From Sphingomonas donggukensis (lineage in GTDB: Bacteria; Pseudomonadota; Alphaproteobacteria; Sphingomonadales; Sphingomonadaceae): a DNA stretch of 64,000 nt. The stretch covers positions 1,736,001-1,800,000 of the forward strand of contig NZ_CP098401.1 in assembly GCF_023674425.1 (NCBI RefSeq), given 5' to 3'. The notes beneath the pieces are model-generated. The model worked only from the letters and a program-made list of their open reading frames with translations, searched no databases and had not been told where the DNA came from. The translations under genes were made by a program, and so were the position numbers. Shown here piece by piece: positions 28,801 through 36,801 of the stretch. Positions within the stretch are counted from its first letter, which is position 1. Each line of letters opens with the position of its first letter.

Positions 28801-31800
28801 TCGCCGACATCGGCGTCGCTGAGGTTTCCGACCATGCCCGCCCCGACCGTCGCGGCGGAGGTGGTGTCGATCTGGCCGGTGACCGCGGCGAAGCTGTCGG
28901 TCGCGCCGGTATCGTCGATGGTGGCGAGCGTGCCCCCGGTCAGCGTCACGGCATCGTTGGTGCCGGTGATCGTCACCTTCACGCGGATGCTGGCCGACCC
29001 GTCGAGCGTGGTCGCCATGAACCCGTCGGCCAACTGATCGCCCGCGCCGAGCGCCTGGATCGCCGGCAGCGCGTTGTTGACGGTATAGACCCAGGTGCCG
29101 TTCGCCTGGAGCGTGAAGCTGCCATAGCCGTTGCCCCCCGCCACCGTGCGCGCCTGGAACTGCGATTCGCCTGTGTCGGGATCGGTCGCGATCAGCTGGC
29201 CGGTCGCGGTCAGGTTGCCCCCCGTCACCGCGACATCCTCCGTCACGTCCCCGCGCGAGACGCCACTGATCGACGCGCCGTCGTTGGTGCCGGTAATGGT
29301 GATGGTCAGCGTCGTCGGGGTCGAATCGCCCAGGTCGCCGTCGTCGGCGGTATAGACGAACTGGTCGATCGCGGTGACGCCCGCCGGCAGCGCGCGCGTG
29401 CCAGCGTTCGCGACATAGTTGTAGCTGCCGTCGGCGTGGATCGTGAGCGTGCCGTTGTTGCCGGCCAGCGGCTGACCGACGCTGCCGGCCACGCCGTTGA
29501 ACGCGATCGCGCTCACCATTTTCTGGTCGCCGGCACCCTGGTCGAGGTTGATGTCGTTGGCGAGGACGCCCGACGCCGCCGCTACCGTCAGCGTGCCGAG
29601 TTGCTGCACACCACCGGTGTCGGCGCGACTGTAAACCACCGCATTGCCGCCGACGACCTGGATGCTGACGGTTTCCGCAGGACTGATGAACTGGATCCGC
29701 TCGATATTCGTGAGTGTGTCGATCCCGAGACCTGCCGCCGACGCATTGACCTGAAGCGTTCCGAACGCCTGCTGCGCCATGCCGTCCGACACCATTGACG
29801 TGCCGTAGATAACGGTATCGAAGCCGCCACCGCCGTCGATCTGATCGTTGCCACCTCCACCTTCGACGACATTGTCGTTGTCGTCGCCGATGAACTGATC
29901 GTCGCCCGAACCGAGCGCAAAATTCTCGAAGTTCGCAATCGTGTCGACGCCGCCCTGAACGCCGGCATTCACCTGACCCGAAACAAGGTTGACCTGAACC
30001 GCATTGGTCACGTTGCCATAGTAGAGGGTGTCGAAGCCAGCACCCCCATCGAGCACGTCGTTTCCACCACCACCCGAGATGAAGTCCGCGCCGTTGCCGC
30101 CGTTGATGACGTTCACGTCGGCGTTGCCGAAGATACGATCATCACCAGAACCGCCGGTGACATTCTCGAAATTCCGGAAGGCATCGGTGCCGATCTCAAC
30201 ACCGGTAGCGAAGCCCACCAGCGTGTCGGTGGGCAATCCGGCATTCGTAAGAATCGCAGCGATTGCCGCATTCGAAGCGCGATTGTCGAGATTCATGTCG
30301 ACGTACACGCCCTGCGACGTCGACGGGTATACCAGCGTGTCGGTGCCGGACTGGCCGTCGTAGAAGTCGTCGCCCGCGCCGGCGCCGCCGTGGACGATGT
30401 CGTTGCCGCCACCGGCCAGCACGACGTCGTTGCCGGCACCGGTCTCGATCTCGTCGTCGCCCTCCCCGCCGTCGACATGGTCGTTGCCGCTGCCGGTGGT
30501 GACGCGGTCGTTGCCGCTGCCGGCGTCGACCGTGTACGCGCCGCTGCCCGATGCATTGACGACGTCGTCGTCGATGCCGGTCGCGATCGTCTGGGGCGTG
30601 GCGCTGGTGATCGTGATCACGTCCTTGTTGTCGACCCCGTTCACCGTGATCGTCACGGTGGCGGTGACGCCGCCGCTGTTGGTGTAGGTGAAGCTGTCGG
30701 TCGCCTTCGTCACCGCATCGGGCGACGAGCCGACCAGCGCCAGATACTCGAACTTGCCGTTGGGATCGTAGCTGTAGCTGCCGTCGGCATTCAGCGTCAG
30801 CAGCGCGCCGGACGCGAGCGTCACCTGGGTGCCGACGCCAGCGGTCGACCCGTTGACCGCGGTCACGGTCGCGGCAGGGCCGCCGTCCGGATCGGTATCG
30901 TTGGCGAGCACGTTGCCGGTGACCGCCGAGGTCTCGTCCGTGGTCGCGGTGTCGGCGATGGCGGGCGTGTCGTCGTGCGGCGTGATCGTCAGGGTCGTGG
31001 TCGCGACCGCGCTGTTCGCCTCACCGTCGTTGGCGACCACGGTAATCGTGCGGGTGGCTGTGGTCGCCGTCGGTGTGTCGCTGGTGGTGCCGTAGCGGAC
31101 CTGGTTGATCGCGGTCGAATAGGCCGCACCCGTGGCCGCGCCCGACAGAACGAGCACCAGGTCGCCGCCCTGTACGACCGGCTGCGAGGCGGTGATCCCG
31201 CTCGGCAAGGTACCCGCGATCGACAGCGTGTCGCCCGCCTGCGTCCCGACGATGCGCACCGTCACCGACACGACGCGGTCGCCGCCGGCTTCGTTGGCAT
31301 CCGCGATCACGGCGCCCGATGCGATCGCCGCAGCCGCGCCGTCCTCGGTATAGGCGGCGGCAAAGTCGATGCCGGTCGCGGTGCCGTTCAGGTCGACGGT
31401 CGGGGCCACGTTCGAACCCGCAGACACGGTCGCTTCCGCGGTGATATTAAGGCCGACGAAGAAGATGTTGTCGTCGCCGCTGGCATTGCGCGTCACGATG
31501 TTCGCGGACGTCGCGCCCTGCGCCAGGAAGCCGCTCAGGTCGTAGAGCTCGTCGTCGTAGCGCGTTCCGGTGGTCCCCGCATTCGGATCGGCCGGATTGG
31601 CGATCGAATCGCCGACACCGCCGATGGTGATGAGCGCACCGTTCGCATCGGCGCCGTCATCCGATCCGCCGGCCGACGAGGTAAGGCGCCGACCGTTGAC
31701 GTCGATCGTCGACTGCTGCTGCGAGCCCCCGCCCTGATAGCTGAAATCGATGCCGACCGACATGATCGCCTGGAAGCCGGGCAGCGTCTTGTCGACGCCG

Positions 31801-32255
31801 TTTGCGAAGCCGATCGCGAACTGGTCGCCGGCGGGATTGCCCGCGCCGTCGGCGAAGACGATCGTGCGGCTGGTCTCCGCGGGATTCGAATAAACCGTCG
31901 TCAGTGCGAAGCCGTCGATGTTGGCCCCGCCGGAACCGGAATTGCGCACCGGGATATCGAACGTCGTGGCGCTGCCGCTGCCGACGATCGAGGCGACCAC
32001 CGCGGTGACGTCGACGCGGTAGGTGCGCAGCCCGTTGCTCTGGATCTGGCCGAGAAATTCAAAGGTCGTCAGCACCGTCGTGCCGAGCGTGATCGATGTC
32101 GGCGCGACGTTGCCGTAGGACGTGACGTACAGGAACGTCTTCTGAACGGCGGATCCGGTCGGAACCTCGACCTGGAAAGTCCCGCCCGTACCGGGCGCAC
32201 CGTCCAGCGACCAATTGCCCTTGCCGCTGAAAGTATAGCTGGTTGCCAGTGTCAT
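25824..32255 (-). CDS. Giant VCBS/RTX calcium-binding protein, probable type I secreted adhesin
   Basis: This is a 2143-residue acidic repeat protein. About 1-275 is a unique N-terminal domain without signal peptide. Residues 280-560 are cadherin/VCBS-like. Calcium-binding GGxGxDxL nonapeptides occur at about 575-620 (GSGNDHVDGGEGDDEI), 710-815 and 1870-1940 (FGRNGNDVIHGGDGDDNL). Five or more VCBS repeats (SYSFAPN...NALT pattern) span about 885-1585. A PPC-like domain lies at about 1590-1720. The C terminus resembles type I secretion signals. Function is probably surface adhesion or biofilm. No HlyB/HlyD/TolC genes are next to it. The start ATG has GGGGGA upstream. Confidence 0.88.
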   Translation of the reverse strand: MTLATSYTFSGKGNWSLDGAPGTGGTFQVEVPTGSAVQKTFLYVTSYGNVAPTSITLGTTVLTTFEFLGQIQSNGLRTYRVDVTAVVASIVGSGSATTFDIPVRNSGSGGANIDGFALTTVYSNPAETSRTIVFADGAGNPAGDQFAIGFANGVDKTLPGFQAIMSVGIDFSYQGGGSQQQSTIDVNGRRLTSSAGGSDDGADANGALITIGGVGDSIANPADPNAGTTGTRYDDELYDLSGFLAQGATSANIVTRNASGDDNIFFVGLNITAEATVSAGSNVAPTVDLNGTATGIDFAAAYTEDGAAAAIASGAVIADANEAGGDRVVSVTVRIVGTQAGDTLSIAGTLPSGITASQPVVQGGDLVLVLSGAATGAAYSTAINQVRYGTTSDTPTATTATRTITVVANDGEANSAVATTTLTITPHDDTPAIADTATTDETSAVTGNVLANDTDPDGGPAATVTAVNGSTAGVGTQVTLASGALLTLNADGSYSYDPNGKFEYLALVGSSPDAVTKATDSFTYTNSGGVTATVTITVNGVDNKDVITITSATPQTIATGIDDDVVNASGSGAYTVDAGSGNDRVTTGSGNDHVDGGEGDDEIETGAGNDVVLAGGGNDIVHGGAGAGDDFYDGQSGTDTLVYPSTSQGVYVDMNLDNRASNAAIAAILTNAGLPTDTLVGFATGVEIGTDAFRNFENVTGGSGDDRIFGNADVNVINGGNGADFISGGGGNDVLDGGAGFDTLYYGNVTNAVQVNLVSGQVNAGVQGGVDTIANFENFALGSGDDQFIGDDNDNVVEGGGGNDQIDGGGGFDTVIYGTSMVSDGMAQQAFGTLQVNASAAGLGIDTLTNIERIQFISPAETVSIQVVGGNAVVYSRADTGGVQQLGTLTVAAASGVLANDINLDQGAGDQKMVSAIAFNGVAGSVGQPLAGNNGTLTIHADGSYNYVANAGTRALPAGVTAIDQFVYTADDGDLGDSTPTTLTITITGTNDGASISGVSRGDVTEDVAVTGGNLTATGQLIATDPDTGESQFQARTVAGGNGYGSFTLQANGTWVYTVNNALPAIQALGAGDQLADGFMATTLDGSASIRVKVTITGTNDAVTLTGGTLATIDDTGATDSFAAVTGQIDTTSAATVGAGMVGNLSDADVGDVYTYSLTGTPDTTYGTLTLNPDGSYSFAPNAAAINALTAPTSVSYTVAVTDNAGSTSTATFTVQINGVNDTATLTGSFGATVVEDNPNSFGFLKALGTIVTSDVDAGQAHTAVQTGVQGTYGTFSINADGAWRYLAPNDQPSIQALGAGEVAYDSFTVTSQDGSASQVVTIRIEGTNDRPMLQGGSLATYDDTAAYDDFQDVSGRIDSIAHSVMVLRVAQPPVGDLTDADANGTYTFSRAGSASENATNDAYGTLTVNPDGSYTFAPNDAAINALTQAVTLSYTIMVDDGSGATNATNTGTFTITLNGAQDTAIVGGALTASVTEDVNVVTRPNDMHVIRVSGTLTVTDADTGESSFQAQDITGTYGSLVVRTDGLYTYVVDNDARAVQEIAVGDSRSESFTVRTADGTAQVVTFTINGTNDAPIVNGSQLFDSATGNGSIATAISLDGLFAKGLDAQVIGAATVPFVTIRGTATADVIDHYSFTVGAGGSAVTIDVDNPRNGEFGVDTTIVIYDAQGNVVARNDDNGSDPLETYSLASMIQVVLPAGTYTVAIDRFPGLGNDSPANPLTAGTTFDMHVSVANPAFPAGGARIVQAVTESDAPIAVIGSLKVTDDVGDTFGFSHTAGEGTVVGNGVVLTSTQIDALVAGFSIDPVTGVYSFTAEALDFLDPGQSVDATFNVRITDTHDAVTVEAVTIHIDGTLEAGPAGTPNDDNLQGGLFGDLIFGGTGDDFIFGRNGNDVIHGGDGDDNLAGGTGNDTLYGEGDDDTLSGGTGNDVLHGGMGSNIVDGGSGTDTGVLEGNYNDYTITRGAGSNVTFANANGMETTSFVNVEQFRFANGVVLTLGANGSDMFDLSGATQPVTLSTGAGQDLLTYTGAAQSSGTGYDSFPDFDYASDVIRIGGTHDSYASVSGGALNTASFNDDLAASIGAQLTGGAAVFFTPNAGDLSGSTFLVVNANGVDGYQPGQDYVFHMPAPPAVVPDFLVAPVLP

Positions 32256-32610
32256 ATCATGTCCCCCGCTCGTCCCGGCGCACCGGAATCGTGTCTGTTG
32301 AAAGTCTGGAAAGTGGCTGGTCGGCGTCGATCGACGACCGGCGATGCTATCGGCGGATCCCTCGGAACCGCAGGCGCGTGTGCAACATTACCGATGCCCC
32401 CTCGCGCCGCCCGACGGATCGCGATCCGTGCAACGCCTGTGCTGATTTCGCGGAGGACGGGCGCGGAACATTCCGGCACCTCACCCCACTTGCCGGGGTT
32501 CTTAGCGGCTTGTCGCGCGCTAACGCTTGTCCCACCGTCCGGAATCTTTGACCGGAGTCGGACAAATTCTTACAATAAAGCTAATGCACCCGCTCGCGTC
32601 GCGGCAATAA
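32256..32610. other. 355-base gene-free stretch upstream of the giant RTX gene
   Basis: No convincing gene or hairpin was found here. The stretch must hold the RTX gene promoter on the minus strand. The AT-richest part is about 32553-32590 (ACAAATTCTTACAATAAAGC). The araC-type gene ends at 32611, reading toward this region. Confidence 0.5.
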
Positions 32611-33603
32611 TCAATCGGTGCGGCGCCTGCGCGGCGTCACCGAATAGGTCGCGCGCGTCGCTTTCGCGCTTTGGCGTGCTTCGCTGGCGGTCATGCCGTA
32701 AGCGGCGCGGAACGACCGGGCGAAATGCGCCTCGCTGGCAAAACCGAAGGCAAAGGCGATCTCGCCGATGCGCCGCGTTTCCCCTTCGGCTTCGAGCGCG
32801 ACACGCGCGCCGCGCAGCCGCCGGCTGGCGATGAAGCGCGACACCCCGCCGAACCGCTCCATGATCGAATAGAGTTCGGACCGCGACATCCCGAGCTTCG
32901 CGGTCAGCCACGCGGGACCGAGCTCCGCGGAGCCCAGCCGCCCATCGACCAGCCGTTCCGCCTGGGTGATCGTCACCCGGTCGCGCGCGCTGACGGTGTC
33001 GCCGCGGTCGTCCGGATAGCATTCGAGCGCGATTGCCAGCAGTTCGAGGAACACCCGCGCCAGCATCGGCCCCGCCGCTCCCGGCAGGGTTTCCAGGGCT
33101 GCCGGGAAGGTCGCCATCAGCGCGACGAGCGCGTGCGCGGTCGTCGACTCCAAGACGCGCCCGTGCAATTCGCCGACACCACCCGCGACCGCCGGCACCA
33201 TTGCCCGCGGCACGGCGACGTTGACGACGTTTCGCGCGGTCCGGTCGGCGATGTCGAAGGGCTGGCCGTAATCCAGCAGCAGGATGGTGCCGGGCGTGCT
33301 GTCGACCACGCGTCCGCCGGCGTCACCCTGCGCGACACCCGCAACGATGTACTGAACGCCGATGGAATCGTAGCGATCGTGCGCGATGCGGGTCGCTGTC
33401 CGACGCGAGCGGCGTGGCGATGCGTCGAGCGTCAGCACGCTCAGCGCGCCGAGCTGGAACGCGTCCATCCGCGCCGAAAACCGGTCGCTGAGGAACGTCG
33501 TCTCGAGAATACCGTCGAGCCGGTCGAGATACGCGCCGCGACGGTCGCCCTCGTCCAGCCCCGCGGTGTCGAAGCGCAGAGTCGAAAGATCCCCCGTCAG
33601 CAT
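32611..33603 (-). CDS. AraC-family transcriptional regulator
   Basis: This 330-residue protein has an N-terminal AraC-binding-like-2 sensor domain (about 20-200, with GTILLLDYGQPF). A C-terminal AraC/XylS double helix-turn-helix (about 225-320) contains SRFIASRRLRGARVAL and IGEIAFAFGFASEAHFARSFR. Members activate catabolic or stress operons. I chose ATG 33603 (MLTGDLS); an upstream in-frame GTG/ATG adds 42 residues of Arg-rich sequence and is less likely. It sits upstream of the giant RTX gene in the same direction; control of that gene is possible but unproved. Confidence 0.88.
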   Translation of the reverse strand: MLTGDLSTLRFDTAGLDEGDRRGAYLDRLDGILETTFLSDRFSARMDAFQLGALSVLTLDASPRRSRRTATRIAHDRYDSIGVQYIVAGVAQGDAGGRVVDSTPGTILLLDYGQPFDIADRTARNVVNVAVPRAMVPAVAGGVGELHGRVLESTTAHALVALMATFPAALETLPGAAGPMLARVFLELLAIALECYPDDRGDTVSARDRVTITQAERLVDGRLGSAELGPAWLTAKLGMSRSELYSIMERFGGVSRFIASRRLRGARVALEAEGETRRIGEIAFAFGFASEAHFARSFRAAYGMTASEARQSAKATRATYSVTPRRRRTD

Positions 33604-33787
33604 CGGAACCGCGTCCCGACGCACCGCCCCGACTTCCGCCGCACCATGCCACCTTTTTCGAAATGCCAGGACGCCGACGAACCGAGTCCCCCCGGCGGCG
33701 AAGTGACACAAACTCACGACGAGCCGCAAGGGGCATAGTTACTCAGCCGTTACGATCATCCCGCCCCGGGACGCTTCGACGACGGCT

Positions 33788-34531
33788 TTAGCCCTTCCCG
33801 AACGGACCGATCAGGCGGCTGTAGCTCGCTTCCGCGCCGCCATAGCTCGCGCCGGCGATCGCGCGCAGGCCCACGCGGTCGCGGACGACGATGCGGCCGC
33901 GCGTGCAGCGGACGATGCGGTCGCCCTCCAGAATGTGCAGCCAGTCGGTGACGCTAGCGCGTCGGACGTTCAGCGCCGCCGACAGCTCGATATGCGTGAC
34001 CGCCAGATCGTCGCCGGCGATGCGGTCGTGCAGCATCAGCAGCAGCCGCGCGAGCCGCGCGTCGATGCCGTCGCGCAGGCTGGAGGCGACGGTCTGCGCC
34101 AGCTGCACGGTGTAGCTCTGCACGAACCGCAGCAGCGAGGCGCGGAGGCTGGGGCGCCGGTCGCACAGATCGACCAGCGCGTCGGCGGCCATCGTCAGCG
34201 CGGTGCCGCCGTCCAGCCGCGCGACCGATCCGTGCACCACCCGCTCGTCCGACAACAGGACGGGCCAGCCGATCATGCCCTCCGATCCGACCACGCCGAC
34301 GTCGACCTGCGTGCCGTCGGCCAGCGTCTCGCAGATCGAGGCCACAAGCGTTTCGGGGAACCAGACCTGCGCATCGACGCCGCCGCCCGGCAGCCGCATC
34401 CCGCCCGACACCGACACGCGGCACAGGTACGGGGCGAGCATCGCCGCATCTGCCGCACCAAGGCTGGCGGTCAGGATGTTGCGCTGTAACGCAACGCGAT
34501 CGAACGCAAGTGTCGTGACCAAGCTCTGCAC
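33788..34531 (-). CDS. Crp/Fnr-family transcriptional regulator
   Basis: This 247-residue protein has a cNMP-like beta-roll (about 25-140) and a C-terminal Crp-type helix-turn-helix (LAVTHIELSAALNVRRASVTDWLHILE, about 180-206). The Fnr iron-sulfur Cys pattern is absent. It is divergent from the ferritin-like pair with a 148-base gap and may regulate it; the gap also carries a candidate EcfG promoter. The effector is unknown. Confidence 0.9.
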   Translation of the reverse strand: MQSLVTTLAFDRVALQRNILTASLGAADAAMLAPYLCRVSVSGGMRLPGGGVDAQVWFPETLVASICETLADGTQVDVGVVGSEGMIGWPVLLSDERVVHGSVARLDGGTALTMAADALVDLCDRRPSLRASLLRFVQSYTVQLAQTVASSLRDGIDARLARLLLMLHDRIAGDDLAVTHIELSAALNVRRASVTDWLHILEGDRIVRCTRGRIVVRDRVGLRAIAGASYGGAEASYSRLIGPFGKG

Positions 34532-34622
34532 ACCGGCCCCCCTCTAATGTTTTGCAGTACCTCCGACGAAATCGGCTGTTTGGATGCACTGTGTGCGCCA
34601 ACGGACACAAAAATAAGTCGCT

Positions 34623-34647
34623 GGAACGGCGACCATAAACAGCCGTT
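34623..34647 (+). promoter_or_regulatory. Candidate EcfG (general stress) promoter of the ferritin-like pair
   Basis: GGAAC at 34623-34627 and CGTT at 34644-34647 are separated by 16 bases. This exactly fits the alphaproteobacterial general-stress sigma EcfG consensus GGAAC-N16/17-CGTT. The predicted start of transcription is about 25 bases before the ferritin-like ATG at 34680. Confidence 0.65.
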
Positions 34648-34679
34648 CAATGGCGGATATCACAAAGGGAGGAACCCTG

Positions 34680-35666
34680 ATGGCCGAAGATGTCGAACTG
34701 ATCGAGGCGCTGGATGCGCGCGTACAGCGTCGCGAGGAGCGACGTGAATTCTTCCGGGCTCTCGGGGGTGCTGCGATGTTTGCGGGCGGTACCGCCGTCG
34801 CGCTCGGCGGTGGGATGACCGCGTTGCAGGCGCAGACTGCGCCTACCGATGCCGACGTCCTCAACTTCGCGCTGAACCTCGAATATCTCGAGGCGCAGTT
34901 CTATTATTATGCGTCTTACGGCACGGCATTGCCGAGCTCGAGCACGTCGGGCGGCAGTGGGGCCGCGGGTCCGCTGATCACCACCGGCGCAGGGGCCGTG
35001 CCCTTCACCGACCCGGCGGTTCGGGCCTATGCCCGCGAGATCGCCGACGACGAAAAGGCGCACGTCGATTTCCTGCGGTCGGCACTCGGCACCGCTTTCG
35101 TCGCGCAGCCTTCGATCGACATCTCGGCCACGCCGACCAGCGCGTTTTCGAACGCCGCGCGTGCCGCCGGCCTGATCGGCGCCGGGGCGACCTTCAACCC
35201 CTACACTACGGACGAGAATTTTCTTCTCGGTGCCTTCATCTTCGAGGATGTGGGCGTAACCGCGTACAAGGGCGCATCGCCGCTCATCACCAACAAGACC
35301 TTCCTGGAGGCCGCCGCTGGCATCCTGGCGGTCGAGGCCTATCACGCCGCGATCGTCCGCACGACGCTGTATGCCAAGGGGCTGACGACGCCGGCGCTGA
35401 TGCTGGTCGAGGCGACCGAGGCGATCTCGGGCGCGCGCGACAGCCTCGACGGTACGACCGACCTCGATCAGGGCGTCGCCAACGTCTCCGATCCCAGCGG
35501 CAGCCCGGCGAGCAACATCGTCCCGCTCGATACCAATGGCATCGCGTACAGCCGCACGACCGGCCAGGTACTCAACATTGTGTACCTGAACCGCGCTCAG
35601 GTGACGATGGGCGGGTTCTTCCCCGCCGGTGTCAACGGCACGATCAAGACCAGCGCCGCAAACTGA
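34680..35666 (+). CDS. Ferritin-like domain protein with Tat-like signal (paralogue 1)
   Basis: This is a 328-residue protein. The N terminus has a twin-Arg-like segment (RREERREFFRALGG) and a hydrophobic stretch, suggesting export. A ferritin-like four-helix bundle follows: NFALNLEYLEAQFYYYA supplies Glu ligands, with EIADDEKAHVDFL, FIFEDVGVTAYKG and AAGILAVEAYHA. The ExxH-type pairs are consistent with a di-metal site. I chose ATG 34680 because GGGAGGA lies 6-7 bases upstream. The likely role is metal storage or oxidative-stress protection in the periplasm, as in the Ferritin_2 family. It is followed 35 bases later by a paralogue. Confidence 0.85.
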   Translation: MAEDVELIEALDARVQRREERREFFRALGGAAMFAGGTAVALGGGMTALQAQTAPTDADVLNFALNLEYLEAQFYYYASYGTALPSSSTSGGSGAAGPLITTGAGAVPFTDPAVRAYAREIADDEKAHVDFLRSALGTAFVAQPSIDISATPTSAFSNAARAAGLIGAGATFNPYTTDENFLLGAFIFEDVGVTAYKGASPLITNKTFLEAAAGILAVEAYHAAIVRTTLYAKGLTTPALMLVEATEAISGARDSLDGTTDLDQGVANVSDPSGSPASNIVPLDTNGIAYSRTTGQVLNIVYLNRAQVTMGGFFPAGVNGTIKTSAAN

Positions 35667-35701
35667 CGCGTACCGCCAACTCAATCAGGGAGCTGACCAT
35701 A

Positions 35702-36706
35702 ATGGAACAGCATCAGATCAATGAAATCCTGGCGGCGTGCGACAAGCGCCGCGACGAACGCCGCAGTTTCCTGCGCGCAGCAGGTGGCGCCACCGCCGCC
35801 GTGGCTGGCGCTGGCCTGCTTGCCGCCTGCGACAAAACCTATCCGACGCCGGCGCCTTTCCCGACCCCCACGCCTAGCCCGACGTCCTCGGCGACCACCG
35901 ATGCCGATGTGCTGAACTTTGCGCTGAACCTCGAATATCTCGAGGCGCAATTCTACAGCTACGCGGCGTTCGGCGTCGGCCTGAACAGCAATCTGCTGAC
36001 GGGCACCGGTGCGCAGGGGCCGGTCGCCGGCGGGTCGCGCGTGCCCTTCAGCGATCCGCTGGTCGCCAATTACGCTCGTGAGATCGCCCGGGACGAAATC
36101 GCGCACGTCGCGTTCCTTCGCTCGGCGCTGGGCAGCTCTGCGGTCGCCCAGCCGGCGATCGACATCAGCGTGTCGCCGACCTCGGCCTTCTCGAACGCGG
36201 CGCGTGCGGCGGGGCTCATCACCGCGAGCACCGACAGCTTCAACCCCTATGCCAGCGACGAGAATTTCCTGCTCGGCGCGTTCATCTTCGAGGACGTGGG
36301 CGTCACCGCCTACAAGGGCGCGTCGGTGCTCATCACCAACAAGACCTTCCTCGAGGCTGCCGCGGGTATCCTGGCGGCGGAGGCGTATCACGCTGGGCTG
36401 GTGCGCACCGTGCTGTACCGCAAGGGGCTGACCACGCCGTCGCTCATCTCCGCGACCGAGAGCATCTCGAACGCGCGCGACAGCCTCGACGGCGGCTCCG
36501 ACCTCGACCAGGGCGTCGCCCCCAGCGGTTCGGGCGCATCGCTCAAGTCGAACATCGTGCCGACCGACGGTAGCAGCGTCGCCTACAGCCGGTCGGCCGG
36601 GCAGGTGCTGAACATCGTGTACCTCAACAAGGCCGCGGCGACCGGCGGTGGGTTCTTCCCGTCGGGCGTAAACGGCACGATCCGGACCAGCGCCGCCAGC
36701 GGCTGA
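35702..36706 (+). CDS. Ferritin-like domain lipoprotein (paralogue 2)
   Basis: This is a 334-residue paralogue of the preceding gene, sharing long identical stretches (for example LNFALNLEYLEAQFY, SAFSNAARAAGLI, LLGAFIFEDVGVTAYKGAS). Its N terminus has RRDERRSFLRAAGG, then a hydrophobic stretch ending GAGLLAAC, a lipobox, and a Pro/Thr-rich linker. It is therefore probably a Tat-exported lipoprotein, whereas paralogue 1 is not lipidated. Metal-ligand helices are conserved. The pair is likely a tandem duplication in one stress-induced operon. Confidence 0.85.
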   Translation: MEQHQINEILAACDKRRDERRSFLRAAGGATAAVAGAGLLAACDKTYPTPAPFPTPTPSPTSSATTDADVLNFALNLEYLEAQFYSYAAFGVGLNSNLLTGTGAQGPVAGGSRVPFSDPLVANYAREIARDEIAHVAFLRSALGSSAVAQPAIDISVSPTSAFSNAARAAGLITASTDSFNPYASDENFLLGAFIFEDVGVTAYKGASVLITNKTFLEAAAGILAAEAYHAGLVRTVLYRKGLTTPSLISATESISNARDSLDGGSDLDQGVAPSGSGASLKSNIVPTDGSSVAYSRSAGQVLNIVYLNKAAATGGGFFPSGVNGTIRTSAASG

Positions 36707-36733
36707 TCCGCGCCGTCATCGATACTTAAGCCC

Positions 36734-36766
36734 AAGGGCGGTTTGCTCCCCGAGCGAACCGCCCTT
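36734..36766 (+). terminator. Terminator after the ferritin-like operon
   Basis: AAGGGCGGTTTGCTC and GAGCGAACCGCCCTT form a 15-bp stem with one G-U pair and a 3-base loop. It lies 28 bases after paralogue 2 and before mntH. There is no long T-run, but the stem is strong. Confidence 0.75.
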
Positions 36767-36801
36767 AGTCTATGCGCCACCGCAACAGGAGAGACGCCGA
36801 C

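Noticed and set aside
25900..31700. CRISPR-like or tandem DNA repeat array in the giant gene
   Set aside because: The repetition is protein-level VCBS and RTX repeats with long diverged units, not short direct repeats with spacers.
26460..32834. Long plus-strand frames opposite the giant RTX gene
   Set aside because: They are antisense shadows of the VCBS/RTX repeats; the true gene has calcium-binding motifs on the minus strand.
36772..36801. Earlier mntH start at 36772
   Set aside because: It lies just after the terminator hairpin and has no ribosome-binding site; the ATG at 36802 has AGGAG.
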